Below are positions 22,055-34,091 of a stretch of DNA of 64,000 bases, one piece after another; position 1 is the first letter of the stretch, and each line of letters opens with the position of its first letter. Source of the stretch: Cordylochernes scorpioides (Eukaryota > Arthropoda > Arachnida > Pseudoscorpiones > Chernetidae); assembly GCA_030710605.1 (NCBI GenBank), contig CP092880.1:11511639-11575638 (forward strand). Reading direction: 5' to 3'. The notes beneath the pieces are model-generated. The model was not told the DNA's origin and did not search any database. It was given only the letters and a program-made list of their open reading frames with translations. The position numbers and the translations under genes were made by a program.

Positions 22055-22685
22055 GATAGAAGCCTTCAACATGGCCAATATGGTAGGCCTGCATCGATAA
22101 ACACATTATTTAATGTACCCCCATAAACAAAAATCGCAAGGCGTCAAGTCTGGTGATCTTGGAGGCCACTGGTATATGGCGACTTATCTCACGAATTTCA
22201 CCGAACGTATCCTTCAGCAATTGTTTGGCACCGCGGGAGATATGAGGAGGTCCTCCAACTTTCATGAATGTTATTTCGCTTAGTGCTTTTCCCTGCAATA
22301 TGGGAATACCCTTTTCTCTCAAAAGTTGAACATAACGTTCACCAGTTACAAAAACGGTTTTAAAAGTTCTTCCATTGATTTTTCAAAGAAAAATGGCCCA
22401 ATAATAAAAGAAGAAGTGAACCCACACAAAACTGTAACTCTAGGCTGATAAAGTGGCATTTCTGTAAAAATCCTAGGGTTTTCTGTTGCCCAAAAGCGGC
22501 TGTTTTGAATGTTAAATTCTCCGTTTAGAGAAAAATGAGCATCATCTGTCCACAGAACATTCGACAGCCAGTTTTCATCACTATCAATTTGCCGGAAACC
22601 CCATGCAGCGAATTCTTGACGCATCTCAAAATCGCCAACTTTCAGCTCGTTATATCTTTGAATTTTGTACGGGTACACACAATAG
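22055..22685 (-). pseudogene. Tc1/mariner-superfamily transposase remnant
   Basis: Two minus-strand frames (22678-22346 and 22322-22110) joined by a frameshift. The first contains VLWTDDAHFSLNG and NSRFWATENPR, the second KVGGPPHISRGAKQLL, in which the expected second catalytic Asp is Gly, then near 22130 the remains of a SPDL motif. Transposases with this text are common in arthropods. The 5' (N-terminal) half is missing; the break at about 22685 is where LINE sequence starts. It lies inside the long inverted repeats and could be their original transposase. Confidence 0.75.
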
Positions 22686-23791
22686 AGACATTAAGTGAGG
22701 CCTCTTCGGATATCACAATCATACACGGCGATTTTAACGCCAAAAGTTCAACTTGGGGATCATCTGTCCAGGATAACAAAGGTCACCGACCTCGACCTTA
22801 CACCATTAAATAAGGGAGAGAACACCTATCTATTCAAGTCCACAGGCACAGAATCCGCAATAGACATCACAGCGATAAATTTCAACATCGCACCCACAAC
22901 AAAATGGAAAATCCTGAGAGGTGCAATCAGTGACCACAGACGAATTTTAACAACCCTAAACTTCAAAATTGAGAATGTCCAATAGAATAAAAGAACATGG
23001 AACTTCAGGAAAGCTGACTTGAAAAAATTCACAGAAAAGCTTGAAGAACTGTGCAACGAAAAATTGAATTACAGAACGCTTGACAAAAACTTGGAAAACT
23101 TCTCTTCGAATATATCAAAAGCTGCAAAAGCCTCGATACCTAGAGGTAGACGTAAAGACCTGCGGATACCTCACTGGAAGAACCACAACATCGAGGCAAT
23201 GATTTCAGAGAGAGACAATATCAAAGAACTTCTTTAAAAAAATAAAACAGAAGAAAAGAGAAAGGAACACATTGAAATTAGTCACAAAATAGAACAAGAA
23301 ATTTGGATATGCAAACAAGAAAAATGGCAGATTTCTGCGAAAAAATGGATCCAAGAAAGGACAGCCAACACTGGAATATGATTAGAGTGTTAGAAAACAA
23401 TCAAAACCAACACCAATCCTCCAATACTCTAACCGATATGAATAGAACAGCGAGAAAACGAGAACAAACAGATGGCTAACATAATTGCTGAATATCTCTC
23501 AAGCACTTCCATACTCAAATATACGAATGAAGACAGGACTCTAAAAATAATATAAACCAGTTAGTTAAACAAGCAAGAAACTTCCATCAACAAGATATTT
23601 TCTCGAAAGACTTCACACTGAATGAGCTAAACTCATCAATAAAAAAATCCAAGAGGTCACCATGAGATAATCTAATGTTTGGTCAAATGATTAAACACTA
23701 TGAAGACAAAGCTAATAAACAACTCCTACGAATAATAAACATTTCATGGTAAACTGGTAAACTACCAAAGAATTGGAAGATATCAATTACT

Positions 23792-24373
23792 GTGCCAATA
23801 CTGAAACCAAACAAAGATGCCAAGGAATCCAAGAACTATCGGCCAATTGCTCTCACCAGCATACTTTGTAAAATAACAGAACGAATTATCCACTCTAGGC
23901 TCATAGTCTGGCTCACTAACAATAATAAAATAAACTTCTACCAAACTGCCTATAGATCCCAGCACTGTACGACTAATCAACTGTTCTACTTCTTTCAATC
24001 AATAATAGATTCTTTCCAGGAAAAACCGCCAAAGAAGACCACGGCTATATTCCTTGATATAACTTCAGCTTTTGATCGAGTGTGGAGGGAGAAATTACGT
24101 GAAAAGCTGCACAACATCGGAGTAAGAGGAAAGACCTTAACCTGGATTGCAGACTTCTTAAGGGGAAGAAGGTTAAAAGTTTGGATCAATGGAGAATTTT
24201 CCAAGGAAGGAAGAACATGGGCTTGTGTACCTCAAGGATCTGTGCTCAGTCCTCTACTCTATCTGCTATATATTAACGACATCCACCCTTACCTCACTGA
24301 ATACACAAAGGTTGCCTGTTATGCAGACGATATAACCATATGGCACACAAGTAGCAGCATAGAAAAATCGTGA
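23792..24373 (+). pseudogene. I-like LINE reverse transcriptase core
   Basis: 193-residue frame ending in a TGA at 24371-24373. It holds motif A (Asp in LDITSAFD), motif B (PQGSVLSP) and motif C (YADD), so the catalytic aspartates survive. The sequence continues in the same sense after the stop (SMRGLEKWAMELQMTINP at about 24390). The 5' part 23230-23790 is littered with stops. Confidence 0.82.
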
Positions 24374-24562
24374 AAAATACTGAACACATCAATGAGAGGA
24401 CTGGAGAAGTGGGCAATGGAACTCCAAATGACCATAAACCCAATAAAACCAAACCTATGCGTCTTCTCCACTGACAGGGAAAAAGGCATAAATATAACCA
24501 CAAAATAAGCATAAACAAACAAATAATTGATAAAATTAGAAATCCAAAATACCTAGGTGTGA

Positions 24563-24842
24563 TACTGCAGTCCTGGATCTTTCCAGTTGGTCTCGAGGAC
24601 CACGCCATCACCATCTCCTAAGCGGCGAAGTCCGCGATTTACGTTTTTATCGTAGATCGCAAAATGCGTGGTGTTGCTGGAGACCCACTGGCGATTCTCC
24701 ACCAAACTCTGCAGCGCTGGCAGAGGCGCCATATTCATTGTACATAGTGTATATAATGCATATTATCTTTTTTAAATAGTTCAGACTGTGCACTTTGCAT
24801 GTATTGACAAGATGGCAATAAAATTATTTTAACTGTCATTGA
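24563..24842 (+). mobile_element. short retroposon-like insertion inside the LINE
   Basis: It interrupts the LINE frame between YLGVIL and DEELEFSKHI. The 5' half is GC-rich (GGTCTCGAGGACCACGCCAT), the 3' half AT-rich, ending GACAAGATGGCAATAAAATT. The tail recurs at 13895-13962 on minus. SINE-like, but no Pol III box was identified. Confidence 0.6.
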
Positions 24843-24849
24843 TGAGGAA

Positions 24850-25166
24850 TTGGAATTTTCAAAACACATAATTAGCACCTCAAATATAGCTACCAGAAAA
24901 CTGAACATTCTGAGATGGCTATGTGGAACAAATTGGGAAGAAAAACCCAGAATTCTCAGAACAACATATATCACCTTAATAAGGCCGATAATGGAATATG
25001 CAACACCGGTCTGGGCTCCCTCAAGCTCATCACTAAAAGTAAGACTAGACAGTGTTCAAGCAAAAGCGGCCAAAATAATCACTGGTGCTGTTTCATCCAC
25101 CAACAATGAGAAAATTCAGAGAGAATGTTTTCTAGACCTTCTCGCTCGAAAGCAGAAGATAAAATA
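24850..25166 (+). pseudogene. I-like LINE, post-RT region
   Basis: 105-residue open frame: LNILRWLCGTNWEEKPR, TLIRPIMEYATPVWAP, LDSVQAKAAKIITGA. This conserved block sits between RT and RNase H in I-like LINEs. Ends where the next LINE starts. Confidence 0.8.
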
Positions 25167-25174
25167 AAAACAAC

Positions 25175-26328
25175 TTGGATCGGCACTTCGGAAACGAGGA
25201 ACCAGAGGACGAGATCTCTCTGAACACTTGTGGTTTGGTGGATCCGCCCTTTTCTGAGAATGAGGTGAAACTGACGGCTTTCAAGTTCGGGAAAAGGAAA
25301 TCTCCTGGTCCCGAAGGGATCGATAACACGGTCGTGAAAGCCCTGTTAAGAATGCACCCATCACTTCTTGCCAGGTTTTTCAATAGGTGTCTGGACACTG
25401 GTACTTTTCCTGAGGCATGGAAGGTTGCTCGAGTAGTGCTTCTCGAAAAGTCTGGTAGAAAGGGTAATTCTCCTAATGATTATCGTCCGCTTTCTTTACT
25501 AGTGTGTCTAGGTATGGTCCTGGATAGCCTACTAGCTCAGCGACTGAAGCACAGGCTAGAGAGTAATGAGCTCCTTTCCTCTTTCCAACATGGTTTTAGG
25601 GAAGGGAACTCCACAACCACAGCTCTGAACGAGGTGTTAGAGGGGGTTGAGATGGGCTAAAATAATGGTGCTTGGGTTTTTTTCGTGGCCCTGGACATTG
25701 ATGGTGCGTTCAACTCCATGAGCTGGAACAAGCTGATGAGAAATTTGATGGACATGGGTTGTCCTGATAATTTGTGCAGCTTGGTTCGTGACTTCCTGAG
25801 GGATAGACGAATTAGCCTCAGTTTTGGTGGGAGGAAGTTGGAAAGAAACTGTGCTAGGGGTTGCCCCAGGGCTCTTGCTGCGGACCTATTCTGTGGAATA
25901 TCCTGGTAAACACCGTTTTCCAGGAGGAGCTCCCTGAGGGAGCCAGGCTGGTTCTCTATGCTGACGACCAGTACCTCATCATTGAGGCTGCTTCAAGAGC
26001 GAAAGCTGAGAAGTGTGTTGAAGATTCTCTCCAAATCCTCTCGAATTGGGCCCATGACTCTGGCCTTAAGTTCAATGTCTCCAAAACTAAAGCCCTCAGC
26101 TTTAAACCTAGGGACATAAGAACTAAAAGGAAAGGGATCAAATGGGAGCACAAGCCGGCTATCCGGATGAAAGGACGGAGGGTAGTCATGGGGGTGGTCA
26201 TTGATGACAAGATGGGTTGGCAATACCAGGCGGAGGAGATGGTGGCGAGAGGCAGGGAGGCGTTGTGCAGGCCTGTCCTGGTTGGCTCTCAACAGGGGGG
26301 GGGAAGAGAAGGAGGGTACTATTTTTAG
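25175..26328 (+). pseudogene. LINE-B reverse transcriptase
   Basis: Frames 25175-25660 and 25685-25909 are the same frame, separated by one TAA (25658-25660). Near 25862 the frame shifts to 25861-26328. Motifs: RKSPGPEGIDNTVVKAL, ALDIDGAFNSMSW (motif A), GCPQGSCCGPILWN (motif B) and YADD (motif C). All core aspartates are present. The final frame ends at a run of nine G near 26296-26304. Confidence 0.85.
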
Positions 26329-27161
26329 CAACCTCTGCCTCTCCTGTGTCGAGCCAATCCTGCTATAACAGGGATCAGAGGGTGGCAAAAACTCTAGAGA
26401 GCGTGCAGAGGACAGCGGCACTCAGAATCACAGGGGGATATCGCACTACCAGCAGTGAGGCCTTTTTAGTCCTCGCTGGGCTTATTCCCCTGGGATTGAA
26501 ACTAGAGGAGGAGACCATCATACAGAAGATCTGGGAGAACAGGGAAGATGCCCTGGGACTTGAAGCGGGTGCCCTGGAATGGAAGAGGGACCCAAGGAAG
26601 CCTCCGCAGTGGTTGCCAAAGTGGAATTGGAGTCCTGGAGGGCCGACAGGGATTGGCACGGAGGTTTTCACTGATGGTAGTAAGTCTGGAACCAATACTG
26701 GAGCTGAAGTAGTGATTTTCACTAATGGAGAGCTGATCTTCCAAGAAAGTTTAACACTCAGAGTGGACGAATTGGTCTTTTCAGCCGAGCTGGTTGCGAT
26801 CAGGGTAGCCCTCAGAGTGTGTGCCAAAAAGAACTTCAGCCCGGACCGCCTCTATTCAGATTGTATGTCGGCCCTCGTCGCCATCAATCTGGTGAAAGGG
26901 CAACTCGCGCATCAAATAATCCAGGAGCTGGAGATGACAACGCGGGCTCCGGAGCTCTATTGGGTTAGGAGACACAGCCTCATCGAAGGTAATGAGTTTG
27001 CAGACAGGCTCACTAAGGGAAGATGCTTTAGAGATAGATCACTGAGGACCCCAGTGACCAAGAAAGAAGTTTATAGGAGGATCAGGGGGCACGTCCAGGA
27101 CTTATGGTTGGACAGATGGAGGAACAGTGTGAATGGGAGAGAGGTATATTCAATTGGGTAA
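26217..27161 (+). pseudogene. LINE-B connector and RNase H
   Basis: 314-residue frame; meaningful from about 26305 on. It includes YNRDQRVAKTLESVQRTAAL, then RNase H: VFTDGSKSG (Asp), SAELVAIRVALRV (Glu) and YSDCMSALVAI (Asp), ending with EGNEFADRLTK. The usual WxPxH text reads WVRRHSLIEGN, an atypical His block. A frameshift at about 27160 leads to the C-terminal Cys/His segment in 27104-27334 and on to about 27455. Confidence 0.82.
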
Positions 27162-27539
27162 CAACACCCAAGTACCTCTGTAAGGTAATGTCCCACAAAT
27201 TCATTAGGGTAGTTCGGGACATGGGCCCTTTCCCAGGAGTCTCCACAGATTTAAAATTAAGAGAAACCCTGATTGCGTCTATGAAGAAAGGGATGTGGAT
27301 GCACGCCACTACGTCTTGGATTGTCAAAGGGTAGTGGGTGTGCAGGAAGAGAGAAGGAGGGCGAGGGGCGCGATCGAGAGTAAGCTACTGAGAAACCACA
27401 GCAAGCTTCTTGAGAAAGCCCACGACGTGGCAGCTGAGCTTTTCCTCAGCTGTTAGTGAACAGAGTCGACAGGGGGCCGCCTCCCCGCGGTCCCTGCTGG
27501 ACACAGTAGATAGTGTCCTCTTTTGCTGTGATTAAAGGC

Positions 27540-30500
27540 CACCGGTATAGAAATCCTTCCAGACACGTTGTCTGGGAGGTGGTGTTTCCAGGTACAATGT
27601 CCAAGCACTAGCTTGGATATCGTTACTTGGCTTATGAGTTGAACAGAATAGCAGCGAAGTGCATGCTTCGGATGCCGGCTTGTGGACCGAAAGGTCTGGG
27701 TGGCCATCTGCTTCTAGGGTGTACCAACTGTGCTTAGGAGGAATCCTCCAGTTCTTGTTTATTTTTGTTTTGGCTACTGTTTCTATTTCTTTAAAAGTAA
27801 GTTTATTTTTCTGTAGCAAGGTTTCTTTTGTGCCTTTTTTCGCTAGCGCATCAGCAGCTTCATTGCCTTCAATGCTAACATGTAAGGGTATTCATTGAAG
27901 GTGAATTTTTGAGGTATTGAGAGTTTTTGGAGATAACCAATTATGTTCCTGCTTACTTTGTCTCTAAGTTCCCTTGTGTGACTCAAGTGTTGTATTGCAC
28001 TTCTACTATCAGTAAGAATCCATATATCGTGATGTTTAGTGTTTCTGATGGATTCTAAGGCTTCATAGATGGCTATAAGTTCTGATCTGAAGACTGAGCA
28101 AAAATCTGGGTTTCTTCTGTTTATTTTCTCAGTGCCATTTGTGGTTTTAATGAGACAGCCACTGTCAGTGTGTCCCAACTCGTCTCTGCTACCATCGGTA
28201 TAGATAGTTATTACATTTTTAGGAATTTTATTTTAATTATTTCTAATAATAATTGGTTTAAGTATTCTGGATTTTGGTATTGTTTGTTGGTGGGTTCATT
28301 TAAAGTGGCATTAAAAATAACATTTTGTTAGTGATTCGCATGGGGATATTTTTTCTGCTAAATAATATTTTTCCACTTTATATTTAAAAAATTAATTTCT
28401 TTTGGCCAGGTGGAGAGGGCCTTCTTTTTTGAGTCTTATATTGGATTCCCAATTAAGTATGCAATTGGAAGTTCTGTGTTTGTTTTCATAACTCTTGATT
28501 TTGTTTATATATTTTGGCAGATTGAAGCTTCTTCTACCCTTTAAGGGCATAATGTCTGCCTCGTAAAGTACAATATTATTATGGCAGGTATTTCGAAGAC
28601 CTGTAATAATTCTAGCTGCATTTAGTTCTATCCTTTCCAGTGATTTTAGATTTGTTTCAGATGCTGTACCATATATTTGATATCCATATTCCAAGATAGG
28701 TCTCATTGTTGCTTCAGCTCCCCACTCTTCCTGAAATATATTTCAAGATTTTTAGTCGGTCTCTTCCTTTTCTAACAACTCCTTCAATATGTTTACTGGA
28801 ATTAATTTCTGGATCCAGGGTGTAGCCGAGATATTTAGGATGTTTATTATATTGCAATTGTTGTTCTTCCAGAATAATATTTGGTCTTATTTTGTATAGT
28901 TTCTTATCGGTAGTAAAAAGACAGGTTTCAGATTTTTGGGGGTTAAATTCTAATTTATGTTTATTAGCAAATTTTTCTAGGTGGAGAAGAGTCTTGTTCA
29001 AATCTCTTTCAGCTTTTTTCCAGTTAGTGTTGCTGCTCCATAGAATAATGTCATCAGCGAAAAGTCCAATATGGGTTTTATGAGAAAAAATTATTCTATG
29101 CCTGCAATAAATTGGGTGAAGAGATTTGGGCTAAGGACTGATCCTTGTGGTAATCCTTGATACAATTTGAAGGTTTTAGATAAAGTGCCATTATATTTGA
29201 CCCTGATGCATCTATTTTTAAGGGAATCATTTATCCAAGTGATAGCTTTTCCATCAATTTTGAAATGTTTGTATAATTTTGTAATTAACTTGTTTTCCAT
29301 ACCTTATCAAAAGCTTGTGTAAGGTCTAAAAAGCAGCTATTGTGTGGTTAGTTGGTTTTCTGTTTTGTGCATCTTTTACCTTTTGTGTGAAAAATAAGGG
29401 TTGGTCTATTGTCCCATGTCCTTTCCTAAATCCATATTGTTCTTCTGGTCAGAGATTTCTTGTGTTGGGGTGGTAGGTGAGTCGTCTGAGTATAATTTTT
29501 CCATTAATTTTCAGCAAATACTTATGAGAGAGATAGGTCGGTAGTTTTTTGGGTCATCAGCAGATTTGTAAAGTTTTTAAATGGGAATTATTGTTGCATT
29601 TTTACAGTCTTGAAGCAATTTTCCAGTTTTCCAGGAGTTATTGAAAATATTAAGAAGTCTTTCTTTGCCAATTTTGCCCAAGTTTGATATCATTCGGCCA
29701 TTGATTCCATCTGGCCCAGGAGTCTTGTTTAGGTCAGTGTTTTCTAATGCATAAGCTAGCTCTTTCATATTTATTTTTTTCATGGAAAATATTATGAGTG
29801 CTGGTGACATTTTTACAGTCATGAATAATCCTTTGGGCCTTTGTTTCAACCTTGATTTTACTACTTATTTGATATGAATTACCTAAAAGATTGGCAGCAA
29901 TTTTGTCATTAGTTGCTGGTGTACCATCTGTATTCTTAATCATATTAGTTTTTTCAGTTTGTGACTGGGATCTGTCAATTTGTTTTGCCAAATTCCAAAG
30001 TTTTGTATTTGGGTTTCTTGGGTTCAGGTTTTCACAAATTTGTTTCCATTTTTCCCTTTTCACATTTACGTATAATCTTTTTATTTTTGCATTCACAATG
30101 TTCAGTTCAGTTCTACAATTTGTTTGGTTTTGGGTGCTCTTTTTTGTAGTTCATTTCTTTTAGTTATAAGTGTTTAAATATTTTTTGCCTGGTGTGTATA
30201 ATTTGGAATCCATTTCTTAATATTACCTCTTGGTATTGAAACTGTAGCTGCTTTAATAATGGTGTTTTCGAAAGATATCCAATTAGCCTTTTTGAAGTTC
30301 CAGAATTTTTTTTAATTGAGCTGGTTTTGGTCTTGGTGCTAATTTCTATCAAATTAGGCAAATGATCACTTTCAATACTTTTTAATATTTGCTATTTGCA
30401 TTTTTGGAAAATGTCAGGATAGTAAAAACTTATATCAAGGGCTTGTGCAGTATTATAGCTTGTAGGAATGATGGGTAGGATTCCCATCATTTAAGCACAT

Positions 30501-30820
30501 GATGGCATTGTCGTCAGATATGTTTGAAAGTATTTTGCCTCTTGGGTTTGGCGTGGAACATTCCCATATTTGATGTTTGGCATTAAGGTCCCCTACAATA
30601 AGAGTTGTCTGTAATAAATTGAGCCATTGTTCCATCGTCAATAAGTGTATTGATTGGAGGGTGATACATATTGTATATGTTGATGGCTTTGCTTTGATTG
30701 AGGTAGACTTTGATATCTTGGGCTTCGAGGTCTAATGTGTTTGAAATATTAACGGCTATGTCCTCATAGTACAAATTTTAGATTAAAAATGCTAGGCCAC
30801 CCCCTTCAACAGCATATACA
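27540..30820 (-). mobile_element. I-like LINE with RNase H, nearly complete ORF2, many stops (LINE-C)
   Basis: Minus-strand order: endonuclease (GGGLAFLI at 30815, then DIKVYLNQSKAINIYNMY and IVGDLNAKHQIW), linker, RT (NKTPGPDGINGRMI; LPQGSVLSPNLF), post-RT block (GYTLDPEINSSKHI; MRPILEYGYQIYG), RNase H (LTDSRSAIQHLSH) and C-terminal segment (RIPPKHSWYTLEADGHP). Stops and frameshifts every 200-300 bases show old age. It faces LINE-B tail to tail. Confidence 0.83.
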
Positions 30821-31600
30821 GATGGATCTTCAGACCTTACCCTGAGTTATGGAGGGGCCGGAATTAACATAATACTGCAAGATGGAACGCACATCAAAAT
30901 CAAAGAAGGAGGACAGATTTCGTCAAACTTCACTTGTGAACTGACAGTTATCTAGAAAGCCCTTGATGTATGCCTTAACCAACCATCCCTGCATCAAGCA
31001 GAAGGAAATTTAATATACAGTGACTCCATATCCGCTCTAGAAGCAATTCAGAAGGGCAATACTAAAATCACACAGAAAATACACTCGTTACTTACCCAAC
31101 TGGAACCATTGGAGAATAAATGCATTCTACAATGGATCCCTGCCCATGCTGGGATCGGGGGTAATGAAATGGCATTTGAATTGGCAAAGGAAGCCAGAAA
31201 GTTGAGCCAAAGGAAAGAACAAATGTCATTATTTGACGCTGATTCTTTGTCAAAATACAAGATATTTAAACAATAAATAAGAAAAGATCAAAATGCGAAA
31301 TAAACTCTGAGAGAAAAATGATAAAAACTATAACAAGACTTAGAACAAAACACTATAAAGGAATAACAATACATCCAGATGGCACAATAACCTATAGGGC
31401 ATGCAACAATTGTCCTGGTGTGGAACTTACACCTACCCACATATTCTCATAGCCAGCAATGGCCGCAGCCTTGCAGAAAATTGACATAGACCCAGAGCAG
31501 CAGCTTTACACACCCAAGATAGTGGACATTGCTGCTGCTGTGATGGAGATGCATGGAGACATCTGAGGCTTTTTATTGGACACTACAACAACAACGGCAT
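30820..31600 (+). pseudogene. I-like LINE RNase H part (continuation of 22686-25166)
   Basis: Begins AYTDGSSDLTLSYGGAGI (RNase H Asp), has a stop after CELTVI, continues IYSDSISALEAIQKGN and WIPAHAGIGGNEMA, and ends with CNNCPGVELTPTHIFS and the ACAACAACAAC tail. Very close to 17463-18055. Position and strand fit the 3' part of the LINE interrupted at 25166. Confidence 0.8.
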
Positions 31601-31670
31601 TCCAGAGTAAAATAAATTATCAGAGATAGATACATATTTTTCAAATGAATTAAAATAAATATAATCGATA

Positions 31671-32143
31671 CTGAGAGAGAGTTGAATTAAAAATATTAGA
31701 AATTTATTATCTTCGGAAACAAACCGTATCTAAAATATCATTTTTTTTTTGCTACATGTTTAATTTGCATTTACCTATTTTACATATCTCTGATTGTATT
31801 TAAAAATTGTTAACCAATTCTTTATACTTTTTGCGAAGTGGTGTTTTATTAATTTGTTATTTGATGTTATTAGGGTTTTTTCCTGGTATTCAAAAAGGAA
31901 AAGTACGTGTCGATCAGTTATATTTTTCGATTTATCAAACAATTTGGCCGCTGAATCTCTGATTCTGGTAGTGCGCCATCTGGCGAATAAAATTGTAACT
32001 AAAATCAATTTCGAATTTTTCATTATTTGCCATAAAAAATCCCATTGCATCCTGAACACAATGGTGTTTACCGCATTGCTCTAGCGCAAATATTCGCGGA
32101 GTTATTAATTTTTAAAATAGTGCGGGACTTTTGGATCACCCTG
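31671..32143 (-). repeat. long terminal inverted repeat, right copy
   Basis: Reverse complement of 21033-21512 with only scattered substitutions. The outer end is CAGGGTGATCCAAAAGTCCC on minus, flanked by TA at 32144-32145. Confidence 0.85.
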
Positions 32144-32179
32144 TATGTTATATAAAATTATATTTTATTTGAAAATTAT

Positions 32180-32400
32180 AAATTTTATAACAAACTACTA
32201 TGTAAAGTCTACCACCAGATGTCACGGTTTTCCCTATATAAACCTATTGTTGTTGTTTCCCGTTGGCCGGCTCAAATCTTTCTGTTCATATGTAAATATG
32301 TAATCTTTTATTTTTGTCTTCAAGCCTCAAGTAAGGTAGTATTTCCTCAAATTATGTGTTTTATATTCCTTAAGCTCAATTAAAGCTAATTATTATCTAA
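32180..32400 (+). repeat. dispersed repeat family G, copy 4
   Basis: Starts ACAAACTACTATGTAAAGTC and contains TGTTTCCCGTTGGCCGGCTC, matching 8090-8345 and 8950-9480. Confidence 0.6.
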
Positions 32401-32527
32401 ACTATTTTTATTATTATTACCTCACATGCAATATAACAAGCATACTCATGTATCCAAAAAAATCATAATCAGCAAGAAATAATTCTATATCTCAATAATA
32501 TTCCAAATTCATCTTTTCTGTAATGTA

Positions 32528-32704
32528 CAGTTGAACCTGTTTATAGCGCCCCTTCTTGGGACTCACCAAAATAGGGAGCTAAATAGAAGGGGTGCTATAG
32601 ACAGGTCACTTTTAATGTAAATCGCATCGTACTACGTATTTAAAATCGGGCGATATAGAGAGGAAGACGCTATTTACAGGGGGCGCTATAGACAGATTTA
32701 ACTG
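32528..32704. mobile_element. pogo/mariner-like MITE
   Basis: 177 bp with imperfect 27-bp terminal inverted repeats (CAGTTGAACCTGTTTATAGC at left, CAGTTAAATCTGTCTATAGC as the inverse of the right end) and TA on both sides (32526-32527; 32705-32706). No coding capacity. Confidence 0.8.
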
Positions 32705-33044
32705 TATATAAAGCGAAATTTCAAATATAAATCAAAACACGGAATCTATCGAAGCTAATCGGATAAGAAAGGAAAGAAACTATACGCTCCTACTAAAAAT
32801 AAGAAAGGAAAAGACTAAAGAAACAAGAAGAAAAAAAAGAGACTATATATGTGGGAGGATCCAATATCTGGAGGGGAGGGAGGGGCAGTTAAAAAGTCCG
32901 GGGCCCAAAGAACAAAAAGCCAGCCGGTCCCAGGTGTGAGAGAATCAATGATAATGATTGATTGGACCCTGGCTCAATTACCGAACTAATGGACGCCCTT
33001 AATAGGCCCTGCCCCTGAGATAAGGGACCCAGCATCTTCCTGCC

Positions 33045-34090
33045 TTCTGAAGGGTTAACCGTTTTTTGTGTGTACAATCCTTCTAATAAACATCAACTAG
33101 ATTTGTTTCACTTTCTTTTTATTGATCTTTGAGACAGGGGTTTGTTTGGTTGTTTCTTTTATAGCACCCGAGATATAAGGTGTCTTCCATAATATTCCAG
33201 CTTTCTGATGGATTAACTGTCTTTTTTGTGTTTGTACAATCTTTCTAATAAACATCAACTAGATTTGTTTAACTACTTTTATTTATTTTTGAGACAGGGG
33301 TTTGTTTGGTTGTTTCCTTTTTAGCCTCCGAGATATAAGGTGTCTTCCATAATCTTCCTGTTTTCTGAAGGGTTGATTGCTTTTCTACAATATTTCTAAT
33401 AAAAATCAACTAGATTTGTACATTATTTTCTTTTATAAATATTTCTGTTTGAGACTGGTGTTTGGTTGTTTATATTTTAGCCCCTAGATATAAGAAGCCG
33501 TATTCTTCCATAATACTCTTTCTTTCTGAAGGGTTATTAGCTTTCGTACAATATTTCTGATAAACATCAAGTAGATTTTTTATACAAATTTCTTTTATTG
33601 ATATTTGAGACAGAGGTTTGTTTGGTTGTTTCTTTTATAGATTCCGAGATATAAGGTGAACTTCGATAATATTCCAGCTTTCTGATGGATTAACTGTTTT
33701 TTTTGTGTGAGTACAATCCTTCTGATAAACATCAAGTATAATTGTTTCACTACTTTTATAGATCTTTGAGACAGGGGTTTGTTTGGTTGTTTCTTTCTTA
33801 CTTCCGAGATATAAGGTGTCTTCCATAATCTTCCGGATTTCTGAAGAGTTATAACTGTTTTTCTACAATCCTTCTAATAAACATCAACTTTCTTAAATTT
33901 TTCTTCTATTGATCTTTGAGACAGGGGTTTGTTAGGTTGTCTCTCTTTTAGCCCATGAGATACAATAAGCTTTATTTTTTTCATAATCTTCAAGCTTTCT
34001 GAAGGGTTGATCGCTTTTCAACAATATTTCTGATAAACATCAGGTGTATTTGTAAATAATTTCTTTTATCGATCTTTCTGTTTAAGACAG
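33045..34090 (+). repeat. 158-bp tandem satellite, about 6.5 copies
   Basis: The phrase TTCTGAAGGGTT (or TTCTGATGGATT) recurs at about 33045, 33203, 33360, 33523, 33678, 33838 and 33996, spacing 155-163 bp. Each unit also has AATAAACATCAACTAGATTTG and GAGACAGGGGTTTGTTTGGT. Units alternate between two variants. The stretch 32705-33040 before it is unique and shows nothing recognisable. Confidence 0.9.
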
Positions 34091-34091
34091 A

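Larger units (their letters stand above)
22686..25166 (+). mobile_element. I-like LINE, endonuclease and reverse transcriptase part, degraded
   Basis: Plus strand, broken in several frames. Endonuclease remnant ITIIHGDFNAKSSTWGS at about 22715. RT at 23792-24373: PILKPNKDAKESKNYRPIA, IFLDITSAFDRVW, CVPQGSVLSPLLY and CYADDITIW. The post-RT region is at 24850-25167. It is cut off at about 25166 by further LINE insertions and its RNase H part resumes at about 30820, so this is one element split in two. Confidence 0.82.
25168..27535 (+). mobile_element. R1/LOA-like LINE with RNase H, 5' truncated (LINE-B)
   Basis: GC-richer and better preserved than its neighbours. It starts within ORF2, just upstream of the RT fingers, and includes RT, RNase H and a C-terminal Cys/His segment. 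Its 3' end (about 27530) abuts the 3' end of a minus-strand LINE, giving a tail-to-tail pair. Inserted into the I-like LINE at about 25166. Confidence 0.8.

Noticed and set aside
33045-34090. Array of genes or small RNAs
   Set aside because: No promoter boxes or folds conserved between units; simple satellite.
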